Part shown: positions 42,733-52,060 of the stretch, piece after piece
Numbering within the stretch: position 1 is the stretch's first letter
Layout of the letters: every line of letters begins with the position of its first letter
Source of the DNA: Erysipelotrichaceae bacterium
GTDB taxonomy: Bacteria; Bacillota_I; Bacilli_A; Erysipelotrichales; Erysipelotrichaceae
Assembly (NCBI GenBank): GCA_900770275.1
Contig: CAAGJS010000088.1
Location: 1 to 59,966 of the forward strand
Length of the DNA: 59,966 bases
Reading direction: 5' to 3'
The notes under the pieces: model-generated
Databases searched by the model: none
What the model saw: only the letters and a program-made list of their open reading frames with translations
What the model was told of the DNA's origin: nothing
Made by a program: the position numbers and the translations under genes

Positions 42733-43038
42733 ATGAAAAACACATCTGTTGTTTATGCGAGAATTGACAGTGATCTGAAAGAAAGCGCAGAAAGCATTCT
42801 TCATCAGCTTGGTATTTCACCGTCCAGTGCTATTCAAATGTTCTATCGACAGATTATTCTGACAAAAGGACTGCCTTTGGACCTTCATCTCTCCTACAAT
42901 GAACCAGTGAATATTTCAGGTATGAGCCCTGAAAAACTGAATGAGGAGCTTGCCAAAGGGTATTCTTCTGCGCAGACGGGTGAGCTTTATTCTCCAGACG
43001 AAGTGGATCAGATTCTGAAAGATAAATTCCATATATGA
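42733..43038 (+). CDS. relB: RelB/DinJ-type antitoxin
   Basis: This 101-residue protein starts with a ribbon-helix-helix pattern: SVVYARIDSDLKESAESIL, then GISPSSAIQMFYRQIILTKGLPL, close to the RelB/DinJ family. The C-terminal part would wrap the toxin. I chose ATG 42733, where the family start lies, with a GGAG about ten bases upstream. Its end overlaps the toxin start by four bases. It should repress the operon through the palindromes upstream. Confidence 0.88.
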   Translation: MKNTSVVYARIDSDLKESAESILHQLGISPSSAIQMFYRQIILTKGLPLDLHLSYNEPVNISGMSPEKLNEELAKGYSSAQTGELYSPDEVDQILKDKFHI

Positions 43039-43389
43039 GTGAAGCTTACAACATTCTTTACTCTTTCAAATCCCTTCAGGATTTGGAAGAAATCTATGCT
43101 TATATAGCTTATAAACTCTTTGCTCCACAGATTGCTGAAAAGCAGGTTCATCGGATCAGAACAATTATTCGTAAGTTGGATTTTTATGCCGGGAAAATTT
43201 GCGTTGGTGGAAGATGAGCCATGGAAGGGCAAAAATGTCCATAAAGTTCAGGCTGACAATTTCATGATTTTTTGCCAGGTAGTCAGTGAACAAAGAAAAG
43301 TCATCATTATGCGTATTTTCTACAAAGGTCAGAATTATCATCAGGCATCATTATTAAATGAAAACGCAAGCCAATATCAAGCTCTATAA
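43035..43389 (+). pseudogene. relE: RelE/YafQ-type toxin gene with a frameshift
   Basis: The first frame (43035-43217) encodes 60 residues that begin like a RelE-fold toxin (YSFKSLQDLEEIYAYIA, then IRTIIRKLDF). It then goes out of phase and stops. The remainder of the toxin continues in another frame to 43389 (LVEDEPWKGKNVHKV, then QRKVIIMRIFYKGQNYHQ). Removing one T from the T5 tract at 43181-43185 restores one protein of about 117 residues with the normal family core. RelE-type proteins cleave mRNA on the ribosome. Either the gene is inactive, or its expression depends on slippage. Confidence 0.85.
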
Positions 43390-43437
43390 CTGTTAAAGAG
43401 CTCTGGTTTCCATACTTTTATCAATGATAATGAAAGA

Positions 43438-44052
43438 TCATGCCGCCCTGGGATCTTTAACGATCGCCGCCGTCAGGATGCGGATGGTATGATCTTTTCT
43501 GTTCAGCGTATGCAGAGCTCCCCGCAGCGTGGAGCCTGTGGTGCATACATCATCGACAAGCAGAATCTTCTTCGGAAGTTTGACCTCCTTGTTTCGGAGG
43601 ATGGAATGTTCCATTTCCATTCTTCGTTTGCGTCCAAGTGCCTTCTGAACCTGGCTGCTCTCTTTGATGAACGGTTCCAGCATCGGTAGTTGAAGGCATT
43701 CAAACATTTCCTTCAGGTGAGAGAAGCCGCGCTCCTCTCGCTTTTCTTTTGAACTTGGCATCAGTAATAAGGTGTAGCTGTGATACTTGTGTCGAAGATG
43801 ATGAATAAATGGATAGAGAAACACATCCTTCAGAGCTTCGTCATGCAGTTCCTTGAACTGCAGCAGGCACGATGAAAAGGAATCGTTGTACTGCCACAGC
43901 GCTTCCAGAGGGATGCCGTCGATCTCTTCCCTCTGTTCATGTTTCTGCCACTGGCTTCGACACGCTCCGCAGATCGGATCGTCGGAAAATAACAGACGCA
44001 GAAGCGTATCTTCCTCGCGCTTTTTGTCACAGATCAGACAGAATTCTGACAT
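43438..44052 (-). CDS. comFC: ComFC, phosphoribosyltransferase-fold competence protein
   Basis: This 204-residue protein has an N-terminal zinc ribbon (FCLIC and ICGAC), a middle segment with REERGFSHLKEM, and the PRPP loop ILLVDDVCTTGSTLRGAL near the C-terminus. ComFC works with the helicase ComFA in moving single-stranded DNA during transformation. It overlaps comFA by 19 bases, as expected for a comF operon. Confidence 0.9.
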   Translation of the reverse strand: MSEFCLICDKKREEDTLLRLLFSDDPICGACRSQWQKHEQREEIDGIPLEALWQYNDSFSSCLLQFKELHDEALKDVFLYPFIHHLRHKYHSYTLLLMPSSKEKREERGFSHLKEMFECLQLPMLEPFIKESSQVQKALGRKRRMEMEHSILRNKEVKLPKKILLVDDVCTTGSTLRGALHTLNRKDHTIRILTAAIVKDPRAA

Positions 44053-45194
44053 GATTGATTTGCCTCCTCAATTTCCTGAATGCAATGTTCCGCAAGTCCG
44101 CTGCGTTTTCTGGTGAGGAACAGCACGGAGCCGGTCGGGCATTGAAAGGATCGCCCCGCCCGTCCTGCCATCTGAATGAGTGCCGCCTCATCAAAAACAC
44201 GGTGCCCCGCTTCAAAGACACATACATCGGCCCCAACAACCGTAACACCGCGCTCGAGCACCGTTGTCGTAACGATGATGCCATGACGCTGCCCGCGATA
44301 GCGTTCTATTTTTTCATCCCGCTGCTCACTCTTTGAGGTCAGTACCATTGTTTCGGGGAAAAAGATTTTCAATAATCCTGCCAGCACATCTGCCATCACA
44401 ATTGTCGGAACAAACACCATCCGCGGATGCTTTTCATGTTCGCGCAGCCAGCGGATCAGATACAGAAAGAGAAAAGGAAAGGAACCGATCCTGAGTTCTG
44501 GCACGGGGACGGGATGACCATGGGGACGCTCATTCAGTTCCAGAAGGTAAAGATCACCTTTGTGGATCCGCTGCTGTAATTCAGCGTCCGGGGTCGCTGT
44601 GAGAAAAAGACTATGGCCCTTTACCGCGGAACGTGCCAGTCCATGAAGTACGGGATCGCCGCGGAAAGGGAAGGCATCGGGCTCATCCAGAATGAGGATG
44701 TCACAGCCATCCGGCGCGTAGCGGGCAAGCTGATGCGTCGTACAGACGATGAGGTCGCCATCGGTTTCGTTCGTATGACCTCCGCAGACAGCTGCTACCT
44801 TCGCTTTGGGAAAGATCTGCCGGAAGCGTTCGGCAAGTTCGAGGACGACCTGACGCCGTGGGATGGCGAAGATGATCTTCTTTTTCTCTGCCATTGCCCG
44901 GGCGATGGTCTCAACCACCATCTCCGTTTTGCCAGCACCGCAGACAGCTTTAATAATGACGTCTGTCTGATGGATCTTTTCCGCCGCCTCGTGACCGATC
45001 CGCTTCTGGGCAGGCGTTAAAGGGTATTTGAGAACATATTCCGAAACGTCGTCGGCGATTTCGTTCAGTGATACCGGCTCCTGTTCCTCCTCCAACATGA
45101 TGCGTCCAAAGCGGATGCACCGGCGGCAGTAATGGCCTTTGGAACCTTTGTAAAACCATGCGGAATCTGTATTTCCACAGCGAGGACACTGCAT
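44034..45194 (-). CDS. comFA: ComFA, DNA-uptake helicase
   Basis: This 386-residue superfamily 2 ATPase has a zinc ribbon at the N-terminus (CPRCG and CRRC), Walker A in VCGAGKTEM, the DEAD-like ILILDEPDAFPF, motif III FLTATPD, and motif VI QMAGRAGRS. It is a cytosolic motor for pulling in transforming DNA in Firmicutes. It is shorter than B. subtilis ComFA but keeps all core motifs. It shares a 98-bp divergent gap with secA. Confidence 0.92.
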   Translation of the reverse strand: MQCPRCGNTDSAWFYKGSKGHYCRRCIRFGRIMLEEEQEPVSLNEIADDVSEYVLKYPLTPAQKRIGHEAAEKIHQTDVIIKAVCGAGKTEMVVETIARAMAEKKKIIFAIPRRQVVLELAERFRQIFPKAKVAAVCGGHTNETDGDLIVCTTHQLARYAPDGCDILILDEPDAFPFRGDPVLHGLARSAVKGHSLFLTATPDAELQQRIHKGDLYLLELNERPHGHPVPVPELRIGSFPFLFLYLIRWLREHEKHPRMVFVPTIVMADVLAGLLKIFFPETMVLTSKSEQRDEKIERYRGQRHGIIVTTTVLERGVTVVGADVCVFEAGHRVFDEAALIQMAGRAGRSFQCPTGSVLFLTRKRSGLAEHCIQEIEEANQSCQNSV

Positions 45195-45253
45195 AATGGT
45201 CTCCTTTCACTGTTTTATAGACATGGACGTGGCATTTTCCCTATTGTTTCGGC

Positions 45254-45259
45254 TATAAT
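45254..45259 (+). promoter_or_regulatory. TATAAT -10 element before secA
   Basis: A perfect TATAAT lies 34 bases before the secA start. No convincing -35 is visible at 16-18 bases upstream. Confidence 0.45.
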
Positions 45260-45292
45260 GAGCAGGCTGATTTGCAATCAGGAGGTTTTTTT

Positions 45293-47743
45293 ATGGCAAA
45301 TGTACTGACCCGCCTGTTCAACGAAGATGAACGGCGCCTGAAGAAGATAGAAAAGTCCATTCAGCCGGTTCTGGCAATGGCAGATAAATACAAGGCCATG
45401 AGTGATGAGGAGCTCAAGGCAGAAACACCTCGGCTGAAGCAGAAGCTCGCCAACGGTGCAACGCTTGATGACATTATGTGTGAAGCGTTCGCTACGGCAA
45501 GAGAAGCGTGCCGCCGCGTGATTGGTGAATATCCGTATCCGGTGCAGGTCATCGGTGCTGCGGTGATGCAGGGCGGCGATATAGCCGAGATGAAGACCGG
45601 TGAAGGTAAGACGCTGACATCCGTTATGCCGGCCTATCTCAATGCGCTTTCGGGCAAAGGTGTCCACATCGTCACTGTCAACGAGTATCTTTCGAAGCGT
45701 GACGCGGAATGGATGGGACGCATTCATCAGTTCCTCGGTCTGACTGTTGGATACAATGCGCGCGAAATGAGCGCTGCCCAGAAGCGTGCCGCCTATAATT
45801 GCGACATTACTTACACAACCAACTCGGAGCTTGGCTTCGACTATCTGCGTGACAACATGGTCACTGATGCGCGCGATCGTGTTCTTCGCGGCCTGAACTT
45901 TGCGCTGATCGATGAGGTCGACTCCATTCTCATTGATGAATCGCGTACGCCTCTGATCATTTCGGGTGGTATGAAGCAGACGGCGAACCTGTATCTGCAG
46001 GCGGACCGCTTCGTCAAGCGTCTCAAGGAACAGGTCATGGGCGAAGATGATGAAATCATCACGCCGGGTGACTATGTTATCGATGTCAAGGCAAAGGTCG
46101 TAACCCTCAGTGAGCAGGGCGTTGCCAAGGCGGAGAAGGTGTTCCGCGTCGACAACCTGTTCAATCTGGAACATACGCAGCTGCTGCACCGCATCAACCA
46201 GGCTCTCAAGGCCAACTACATCATGCAGAAGGATGTCGACTATGTCGTCGACACCGAAAATGATGAGATCGTCATCGTCGATCCGAACACCGGCCGTCTC
46301 ATGAAGGGACGTGAATGGTCCGACGGTCTGCATCAGGCTGTCTGTGCCAAGGAAGGCATCTCGATCCGTCAGGAGACGACAGTTCTTGCGACAATTACGT
46401 ATCAGAACTTCTTCCGTCTCTATAACAAGCTGGCCGGTATGACCGGTACCGCAAAGACGGAGGAAGAAGAATTCCTCGAAATCTACAACATGCTCGTAGA
46501 CGTGGTTCCGACCAATAAGCCGGTCATCCGTATCGACTATCCGGATTCCGTCTATGGAACGAAGAAGGCGAAGTTTGCGGCCCTTGTCAACGAGGTGAAG
46601 GAGCGTCATGCGACGGGTCAGCCGGTACTGGTCGGTACGATTGCGGTTGAGACGTCGGAAATGATTTCGCAGATGCTCAAGAAGGAACATATTCCGCATG
46701 AGGTTCTCAATGCCAAGAACAATGCCCGTGAAGCGGAAATCATTGCCAAGGCAGGTCAGAAGGGTGCCGTCACGATTGCGACCAACATGGCCGGCCGTGG
46801 TACCGATATTAAGCTTGGCGAAGGTGTGAAGGAGCTCGGAGGACTTTGCGTCCTTGGTTCGGAGCGTCATGAATCGAGACGTATCGATAACCAGCTGCGC
46901 GGACGTGCGGGCCGTCAGGGTGATCCGGGTATGTCGCGTTTCTATGTTTCGGTGGAAGATGATCTGATGGTCCGTTTCGGAAGCGAGCGGTATCAGGATC
47001 TGTTCAAGCGTCTGGGTGATAATGCGATTGAGGACAAGCTCGTGACCCGTTCCATCTCGTCGGCCCAGAAGCGTGTTGAAGGCGTGAACTTTGATGCCCG
47101 TAAGACACTGCTGCAGTATGACGATGTGATGCGTCAGCAGCGTGAAGTGATGTATGAGCAGCGCAACTACATTCTGGATCATGAGGATGTTCATTCGGTG
47201 ATCAAGGAGATGTTCGAGCGCGTCATCAATAACGTGGTGTCTTCGCATATCATTCCGGAATCGAAGGATATGGAAGTCAATGCGAAGGAACTCGTTGATT
47301 CGCTCGACAAGATGGGCTTCCAGGACATCGTTACCGAAGACGAATTGCGCGGCAAGAGCAGCGAAGAGGCGGGGAAGATCGTCAACGAGCGTGCATGGGG
47401 AGTGTATGACCGCAAGGTGGAGCCGGTGCGCGGATCCATTATGCGCTGGGAGCGTGAGATGTCGCTGAAGATGATCGATCGCGCCTGGGTGGATCATATT
47501 GATACGATGTCGAAGCTGCGTGACGGTATCGGTCTGCGTTCCTATGCGCAGTCCAATCCTCTGCAGGCTTATGTGACGGAGGGCTATGAGCTCTTCGAAA
47601 ACATGATGAGCTCGATCGCGGAATCGATCGTCAGCTACTGCATGCGTCTGAAGGTTGTTGTCAAGCAGGCCGACGGCACCGAGACGACGCGCGATAACGC
47701 CAGCACCGCAGCTGCGGAAAAGAATGAGGAAGCGAAACACTGA
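45293..47743 (+). CDS. secA: preprotein translocase ATPase SecA
   Basis: This 816-residue protein has Walker A in EMKTGEGKTL, DEVDSILIDESRTPLIISG, the preprotein-binding domain, ATNMAGRGTDIKL and QLRGRAGRQGDPG. It drives secretion through SecYEG with ATP. AGGAGG (45280-45285) lies seven bases before ATG 45293. The C-terminus ends in a short polar tail and lacks the CxCxSGKxYxxC zinc motif found in many SecA proteins. prfB follows, the usual Firmicute order. Confidence 0.97.
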   Translation: MANVLTRLFNEDERRLKKIEKSIQPVLAMADKYKAMSDEELKAETPRLKQKLANGATLDDIMCEAFATAREACRRVIGEYPYPVQVIGAAVMQGGDIAEMKTGEGKTLTSVMPAYLNALSGKGVHIVTVNEYLSKRDAEWMGRIHQFLGLTVGYNAREMSAAQKRAAYNCDITYTTNSELGFDYLRDNMVTDARDRVLRGLNFALIDEVDSILIDESRTPLIISGGMKQTANLYLQADRFVKRLKEQVMGEDDEIITPGDYVIDVKAKVVTLSEQGVAKAEKVFRVDNLFNLEHTQLLHRINQALKANYIMQKDVDYVVDTENDEIVIVDPNTGRLMKGREWSDGLHQAVCAKEGISIRQETTVLATITYQNFFRLYNKLAGMTGTAKTEEEEFLEIYNMLVDVVPTNKPVIRIDYPDSVYGTKKAKFAALVNEVKERHATGQPVLVGTIAVETSEMISQMLKKEHIPHEVLNAKNNAREAEIIAKAGQKGAVTIATNMAGRGTDIKLGEGVKELGGLCVLGSERHESRRIDNQLRGRAGRQGDPGMSRFYVSVEDDLMVRFGSERYQDLFKRLGDNAIEDKLVTRSISSAQKRVEGVNFDARKTLLQYDDVMRQQREVMYEQRNYILDHEDVHSVIKEMFERVINNVVSSHIIPESKDMEVNAKELVDSLDKMGFQDIVTEDELRGKSSEEAGKIVNERAWGVYDRKVEPVRGSIMRWEREMSLKMIDRAWVDHIDTMSKLRDGIGLRSYAQSNPLQAYVTEGYELFENMMSSIAESIVSYCMRLKVVVKQADGTETTRDNASTAAAEKNEEAKH

Positions 47744-47795
47744 TCAGAAACATGATCAATCAGATACAGATGAGAAAAACGACAGGAGGAGACCG

Positions 47796-48900
47796 ATGGA
47801 ATTATTTGAAATGAAGCAGGGCGTAGCCCGCAGCCAGGCCAAATTGGAGCAGCTTGGCTCCTCTCTTTGACCTCGCGTCTAAGAAAGAGAAAATTGCCGA
47901 AAACGAAAAAGTAATGAACGAGCCCGGATTCTGGGATGATCAGAAGAAGGCACAGGCCCTGATCCGCTCTACCAACAGTATGCGTTCGCTGCTGGAGAAT
48001 TATGAATCTTTGAAGAAGGCACTCAGCGATCTGAGCGACAGCGTCAATGAGCTTTCCGCTACTTTTGATGATGAGCTGGCGGAAATGGTCAACGAAGAGT
48101 ACGCCGAAGTGCAGAAGAAGTTCGATGACTTTGAGATTCAGGTGCTGCTCTCCGGTCCCTATGATGATCACAACGCGATTCTTGAAATTCATCCGGGTGC
48201 CGGCGGAACGGAAGCCATGGACTGGGCAGGCATGCTGTATCGCATGTATACCCGTTACGCGGAACGCAAAGGCTATAAGGTAACGGTTCTGGATTATGAA
48301 GAAGGTGAAGAGGCGGGCATCAAGTCCTGCTCCATCAAGATTGAAGGACCGATGGCCTATGGCTATCTGAAGAGTGAGAGCGGCGTACATCGTCTCGTAC
48401 GTATTTCGCCGTTCGATGCCAATGCGCGCCGTCATACATCGTTCGCTTCGGTGGAAGTGATGCCGGAATTCGAAGATGATATGGAAATCACGATCGATGA
48501 CAAGGATATCGATGTCATCACGATGCGTTCTTCGGGTGCCGGCGGTCAGCATATCAACAAGACGGACTCGGCGGTACGTATTACCCATAAGCCGACGGGC
48601 ATCGTCGTCTTCTGCCAGACCCAGCGGTCGCAGCTGCAGAACAAGGAACAGTGCATGGAGATGCTCAAGAGTAAGCTGCTGCAGCTCAAGATCAAGGAAC
48701 AGGAGCAGCGGGCAGCCGAAGTACGCGGCGAAGTGAAGGCCAACGAGTGGGGATCCCAGATCCGTTCTTACGTCTTCCAGCCGTATACGATGGTCAAGGA
48801 TGCGCGTACCCAGCACGAGGAAGGCAACATTCAGGCAGTGATGGATGGCGATCTGGACGAGTTCATCTACAGCTATCTGCGTTCACGTATTCAGGGATAA
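47796..48900 (+). CDS. prfB: peptide chain release factor 2, made by programmed +1 frameshift
   Basis: The first 24 codons (47796-47867) run into an in-frame TGA at 47868-47870 in the context CTTTGAC. A +1 shift gives 47869-48900, for a joined protein of about 367 residues, normal for RF2. The tripeptide SPF (in RISPFDANARRHTSF), which reads stop codons, and the GGQ motif (GAGGQHINKTDSAVR), which releases the peptide, are both present. RF2 reads UGA and UAA and controls its own level through this stop. AGGAGG lies six bases before the ATG. Confidence 0.95.
47846..47871 (+). promoter_or_regulatory. prfB frameshift site with a stem-loop instead of the usual SD-like element
   Basis: The slippery CTT TGA C is at 47865-47871. 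The usual AGGGGG three bases upstream of CTT is missing. GGAGC (47846-47850) can pair with GCTCC (47857-47861) around a six-base loop, ending three bases before CTT. Confidence 0.6.
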
Positions 48901-48907
48901 AAATACG

Positions 48908-49834
48908 ATGGAACGGGTACTTGTCCATACCGTCAGTGAAGAAGAGTACCAGGCGTCTGAGAATCATAGTCTCAGGCGCTTTTTAAGCGTTGATCTGCAC
49001 CTTTCGCGTCACAGCATTTCGCGTCTCAAATTTTCCAACAGCCTGTTCATTAACGACCAGCCCGCCCATGTGTCGATGAACCTGAAACCGGGCGATACGA
49101 TCCGTATCATCCTGGAACGTGATGATACAGGCGAAAAGGAAAATGAGCAGCCAAGTACACCAGCCCAGGAAACAGCGCTCCAAAGCCGGATCCGCTACGA
49201 GGATGATGACCTGTTGATCGTCAATAAGCCGGCCGGGATGCCAGTCCATGCCAGCCACGGCCATCTGGATGATTCGCTAGGAACATTGCTGCAGAACGCG
49301 TATCGCAAAGAAGGCAAAGACTTTACGGTCCGGGCGATCGGACGTCTTGACAAGGATGTCAGCGGCCTCGTACTCTTTGCCAAAAACCGCTTCGCGGCCC
49401 AGATCCTCTGGGAAGAAAAAGAGACGGGAAAGCTGACCAAGACCTATCTGGCGATTGCGGAAGGCACTTTTGAAACGGAGGAAGGCACAATCGATCTTCC
49501 GTTACAGAAAGTGCAGGGACAGCGAATACGAGTAACGGATGAGGAAGGAAAGCCATCGATTACGCATTACCGTGTCCTGCGCAGTAACGGGAAATGGTCG
49601 CTTCTCGAGGTGCAGATTGATACGGGGCGTACGCATCAGATCCGCAGCCACCTGTCTGCCATCGGCCACCCGCTGGTGGGTGATGATCTCTATGGCGGCA
49701 GTATCGCAAAATTAAAACGGCCGGCACTTCACTGTTTTCAAATCAGTGTGGTGCAGCCGTTTACTGGAAATACAATTGCAATCAAAGAAGATCTTCCGGA
49801 AGATATGCAGAGACTGCTCACTTCAGAAGAATGA
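48908..49834 (+). CDS. RluA-family pseudouridine synthase
   Basis: This 308-residue protein has an N-terminal S4-like RNA-binding region (SRLKFSNSLFINDQPAH) and an RluA catalytic domain. The catalytic aspartate is in IGRLDKDVSGLVLFAKN, and NKPAGMPVH and DTGRTHQIRSHL are also present. It probably modifies 23S rRNA (RluD-like), though the exact site cannot be told. The ATG at 48908 lies seven bases after the prfB stop. The last 17 bases overlap the convergent amylase gene. Confidence 0.9.
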   Translation: MERVLVHTVSEEEYQASENHSLRRFLSVDLHLSRHSISRLKFSNSLFINDQPAHVSMNLKPGDTIRIILERDDTGEKENEQPSTPAQETALQSRIRYEDDDLLIVNKPAGMPVHASHGHLDDSLGTLLQNAYRKEGKDFTVRAIGRLDKDVSGLVLFAKNRFAAQILWEEKETGKLTKTYLAIAEGTFETEEGTIDLPLQKVQGQRIRVTDEEGKPSITHYRVLRSNGKWSLLEVQIDTGRTHQIRSHLSAIGHPLVGDDLYGGSIAKLKRPALHCFQISVVQPFTGNTIAIKEDLPEDMQRLLTSEE

Positions 49835-51119
49835 TCTTGAAGCTCTTGGCATCCATCGGGATGCCATTTTCATAGCTGACTTCGCTGTCGCTCATCAGAT
49901 CCGTTCCCTTGACAGGTTCACCGATATCGATCGTTGCCGGGCTGTCTGCAATATTGATGAGATAGAAGACACCTTCCCCTTCGACAGAGCGCAGATAAGC
50001 CCACTGTTCGTTGCGCTTGTGAATTTCGGTGTAGTCACCATCGTAAAGCGCCGGATGCAACGTATGAATCTGATCGAGCTTGGCAATGACATCCGTCAGT
50101 TCGTTCCATTCGGGCTTTTCGATCGCCGGCCGCAGCGGGGCATCGGACCACTTGCCCTTGGTTCCATGGATTCCCCATTCACTGCCATAGTAGATGCACG
50201 GGATGCCTGGCATCGTCAATAACATGCTGTAGATCAGGGGCAGATCACGCTTATCCGTCAGCTGGGAAGCGATGCGGGTCACATCGTGGTTGTCAACGAA
50301 GTTCCAAAGATGGCGTCCCGTATACAGATCCCATGGATCCTTGCCAAACTGCCGGTTCAAAGAATAGCCGACCTCGAAGAGGTTGTGGCTGTTCATCGAA
50401 GAGTACATGCCCTTGTAGCACTCGTAGTTGGTGACGGAATCGACCAGATCCTCTTTCAGCAGGCTGTTGTAGTCGCCGCCGATCATTTCACCAAACAGGA
50501 AGAACTCGGGGTTGATGGACTTTACATGGTCACGCAGCGCCCGCAGAAAATCGTGATCGATGCAGTAGGCCACATCCAGCCGCAGACCATCGATATGAAA
50601 CTGCTCAATCCACTGATCGACGCTTTCGAAGAGATACTGGCGCAAATCAGGATTGGAAAGATTAAGCTTCACCAGCTCCTGATGGCCTTCCCAGTCCTGG
50701 TAGCTGAAACCGTCGCGGCCATTGTCCTGATCAAAATTGATGTTGAACCAGCCGCAGTAAGGGCTGTCCCATTTGTTCTTCTTCACATCCTGGAATGCCC
50801 AGAACTGCCGCCCGACATGGTTGAAGACACCATCAAGAAGGACGGTCAATCCGTTTTCATGCAGGGCATTGCACACATCCGCAAAGTCTTCATTTGTCCC
50901 AAGACGATCGTCGATCTTCCGATAATCAATCGTATTGTATCCGTGACTTTCACTCTGAAAGACAGGATTGAACAGCACTCCGGTCACGTTCAGTTTCTTG
51001 AGATGCGGAATCCATTCCTTGACCTGCAGGATGCGATGCGCCTGCTTGAAATCGTTGCGATGCGGCGCCCCGGTCATACCGATCGGGAAAATCTGATAAT
51101 ATACAGCATCTGTTTTCAT
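49818..51119 (-). CDS. GH13 alpha-glucan hydrolase (alpha-amylase family)
   Basis: This 433-residue cytosolic enzyme has no signal peptide. The GH13 regions are all visible: LLDGVFNHVG, GLRLDVAYC with the nucleophile Asp, FLFGEMIGG with the acid Glu and FVDNHDVTR with the third Asp. A short C-terminal beta domain follows. It is most like small intracellular neopullulanase or cyclomaltodextrinase-type enzymes acting on maltodextrins, but without their N-terminal domain. It ends inside the RluA gene and overlaps nudC by four bases. Confidence 0.88.
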   Translation of the reverse strand: MKTDAVYYQIFPIGMTGAPHRNDFKQAHRILQVKEWIPHLKKLNVTGVLFNPVFQSESHGYNTIDYRKIDDRLGTNEDFADVCNALHENGLTVLLDGVFNHVGRQFWAFQDVKKNKWDSPYCGWFNINFDQDNGRDGFSYQDWEGHQELVKLNLSNPDLRQYLFESVDQWIEQFHIDGLRLDVAYCIDHDFLRALRDHVKSINPEFFLFGEMIGGDYNSLLKEDLVDSVTNYECYKGMYSSMNSHNLFEVGYSLNRQFGKDPWDLYTGRHLWNFVDNHDVTRIASQLTDKRDLPLIYSMLLTMPGIPCIYYGSEWGIHGTKGKWSDAPLRPAIEKPEWNELTDVIAKLDQIHTLHPALYDGDYTEIHKRNEQWAYLRSVEGEGVFYLINIADSPATIDIGEPVKGTDLMSDSEVSYENGIPMDAKSFKIILLK

Positions 51120-51925
51120 TCTTCCTTAAAACCTCCTTGCGAAAAAACATGAATCATTTCAGCAGTCAGCGAAGGGTTTCCATTGAGGTTGTAGGCATCG
51201 CTGCGCTTCCGCCAGACAGCACGGTCCAGTTCACTGCGCTGCAGGTGGATTGGGATATTGCCATGTGTCCGGCACCAGAAACCGGCCAGCAGCGAGCCGG
51301 AGAGACCCCATGGCTGCGACTTGTAGTAGTGCAGCTCATCGACGTCGAGGCCGGTTTCTTCCCTGACTTCGCGATGGACCGTATCTTCCAGCGTTTCGCC
51401 GATCTCGCAATAGCCGGCAACTAAGGCATCGCGGCGATAGGGACCATTGGCATAGCGGGTGACGAGGATTTCATCCTCATCATTGATGATCGCCACGATG
51501 ACGGCGGGGTTGATTCTTGGATAGATGATCTTACCGCAATGGGGACACTGAAGGGCGCGTTCCGTTTTTGAGGGTACCAGACGTGTGCCATCGCTGCCGC
51601 AGAAGCGATTGTCATTGTACCAGCAGGAAAGATGCCAGGCTGTGACGGCAAGAAATGCCTCACTCATCGGCTGGCGGTAGCGCATCTCGAAGATACTCTG
51701 ATAATGCGGTTGAAGAGAAGCGAGACTACAGAGGAAGATTCCTGTATCATCGATATCAAACAGCCACATGGCTTCCCTGACCGAAGCCTCGGGCCACCGG
51801 AAGAAACTGCCGTCACTCTTCAGGGCGAGTTCGTGTCCCTTGAAATCAAGAAGAATATCGCCGTCTTTGGGCGGGCGGGGATGAAATTCGTTATGAAATA
51901 CAGCTGGTGCGATATCCTGGATCAT
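51116..51925 (-). CDS. nudC: NAD+ diphosphatase NudC with an altered zinc site
   Basis: This is a 269-residue protein. The Nudix box runs from GYCEIGETLEDTVHREV to REETGLD, and the NudC signature SQPWGLSGSLLAGF follows, so the enzyme should split NAD(H) or remove NAD caps from RNA. The zinc ribbon has Cys109, Cys127 and Cys130, but the expected fourth cysteine is Asp112 (FCGSDG instead of FCGxCG). ATG 51925 has GGAG upstream; this site directly follows a terminator-like T run. Confidence 0.9.
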   Translation of the reverse strand: MIQDIAPAVFHNEFHPRPPKDGDILLDFKGHELALKSDGSFFRWPEASVREAMWLFDIDDTGIFLCSLASLQPHYQSIFEMRYRQPMSEAFLAVTAWHLSCWYNDNRFCGSDGTRLVPSKTERALQCPHCGKIIYPRINPAVIVAIINDEDEILVTRYANGPYRRDALVAGYCEIGETLEDTVHREVREETGLDVDELHYYKSQPWGLSGSLLAGFWCRTHGNIPIHLQRSELDRAVWRKRSDAYNLNGNPSLTAEMIHVFSQGGFKEE

Positions 51926-51935
51926 AGATTTCTCC

Positions 51936-51961
51936 AAAAAAACGGGCCGCATTTCAGGCCC
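51936..51961 (-). terminator. terminator-like hairpin in the nudC leader
   Basis: On the minus strand GGGCC (51961-51957), an eight-base loop and GGCCC (51948-51944), then C-G and T7 (51942-51936), immediately followed by the nudC GGAG. It may attenuate nudC or end an upstream transcript. Confidence 0.55.
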
Positions 51962-52060
51962 AACAAGATAAGTATAGGCGAATAAAATGTGATTTTAAAG
52001 ACTGGTATTTCTACACGTCGGAACTATATTAAGGGTGTAACAAGAAAGCAGGTAACGATC

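Noticed and set aside
45278..47740. An 820-codon open frame antisense to secA.
   Set aside because: It mirrors secA codon by codon, encodes a His/Arg/Asn-rich protein without motifs and has no ribosome site; SecA is certain on the other strand.
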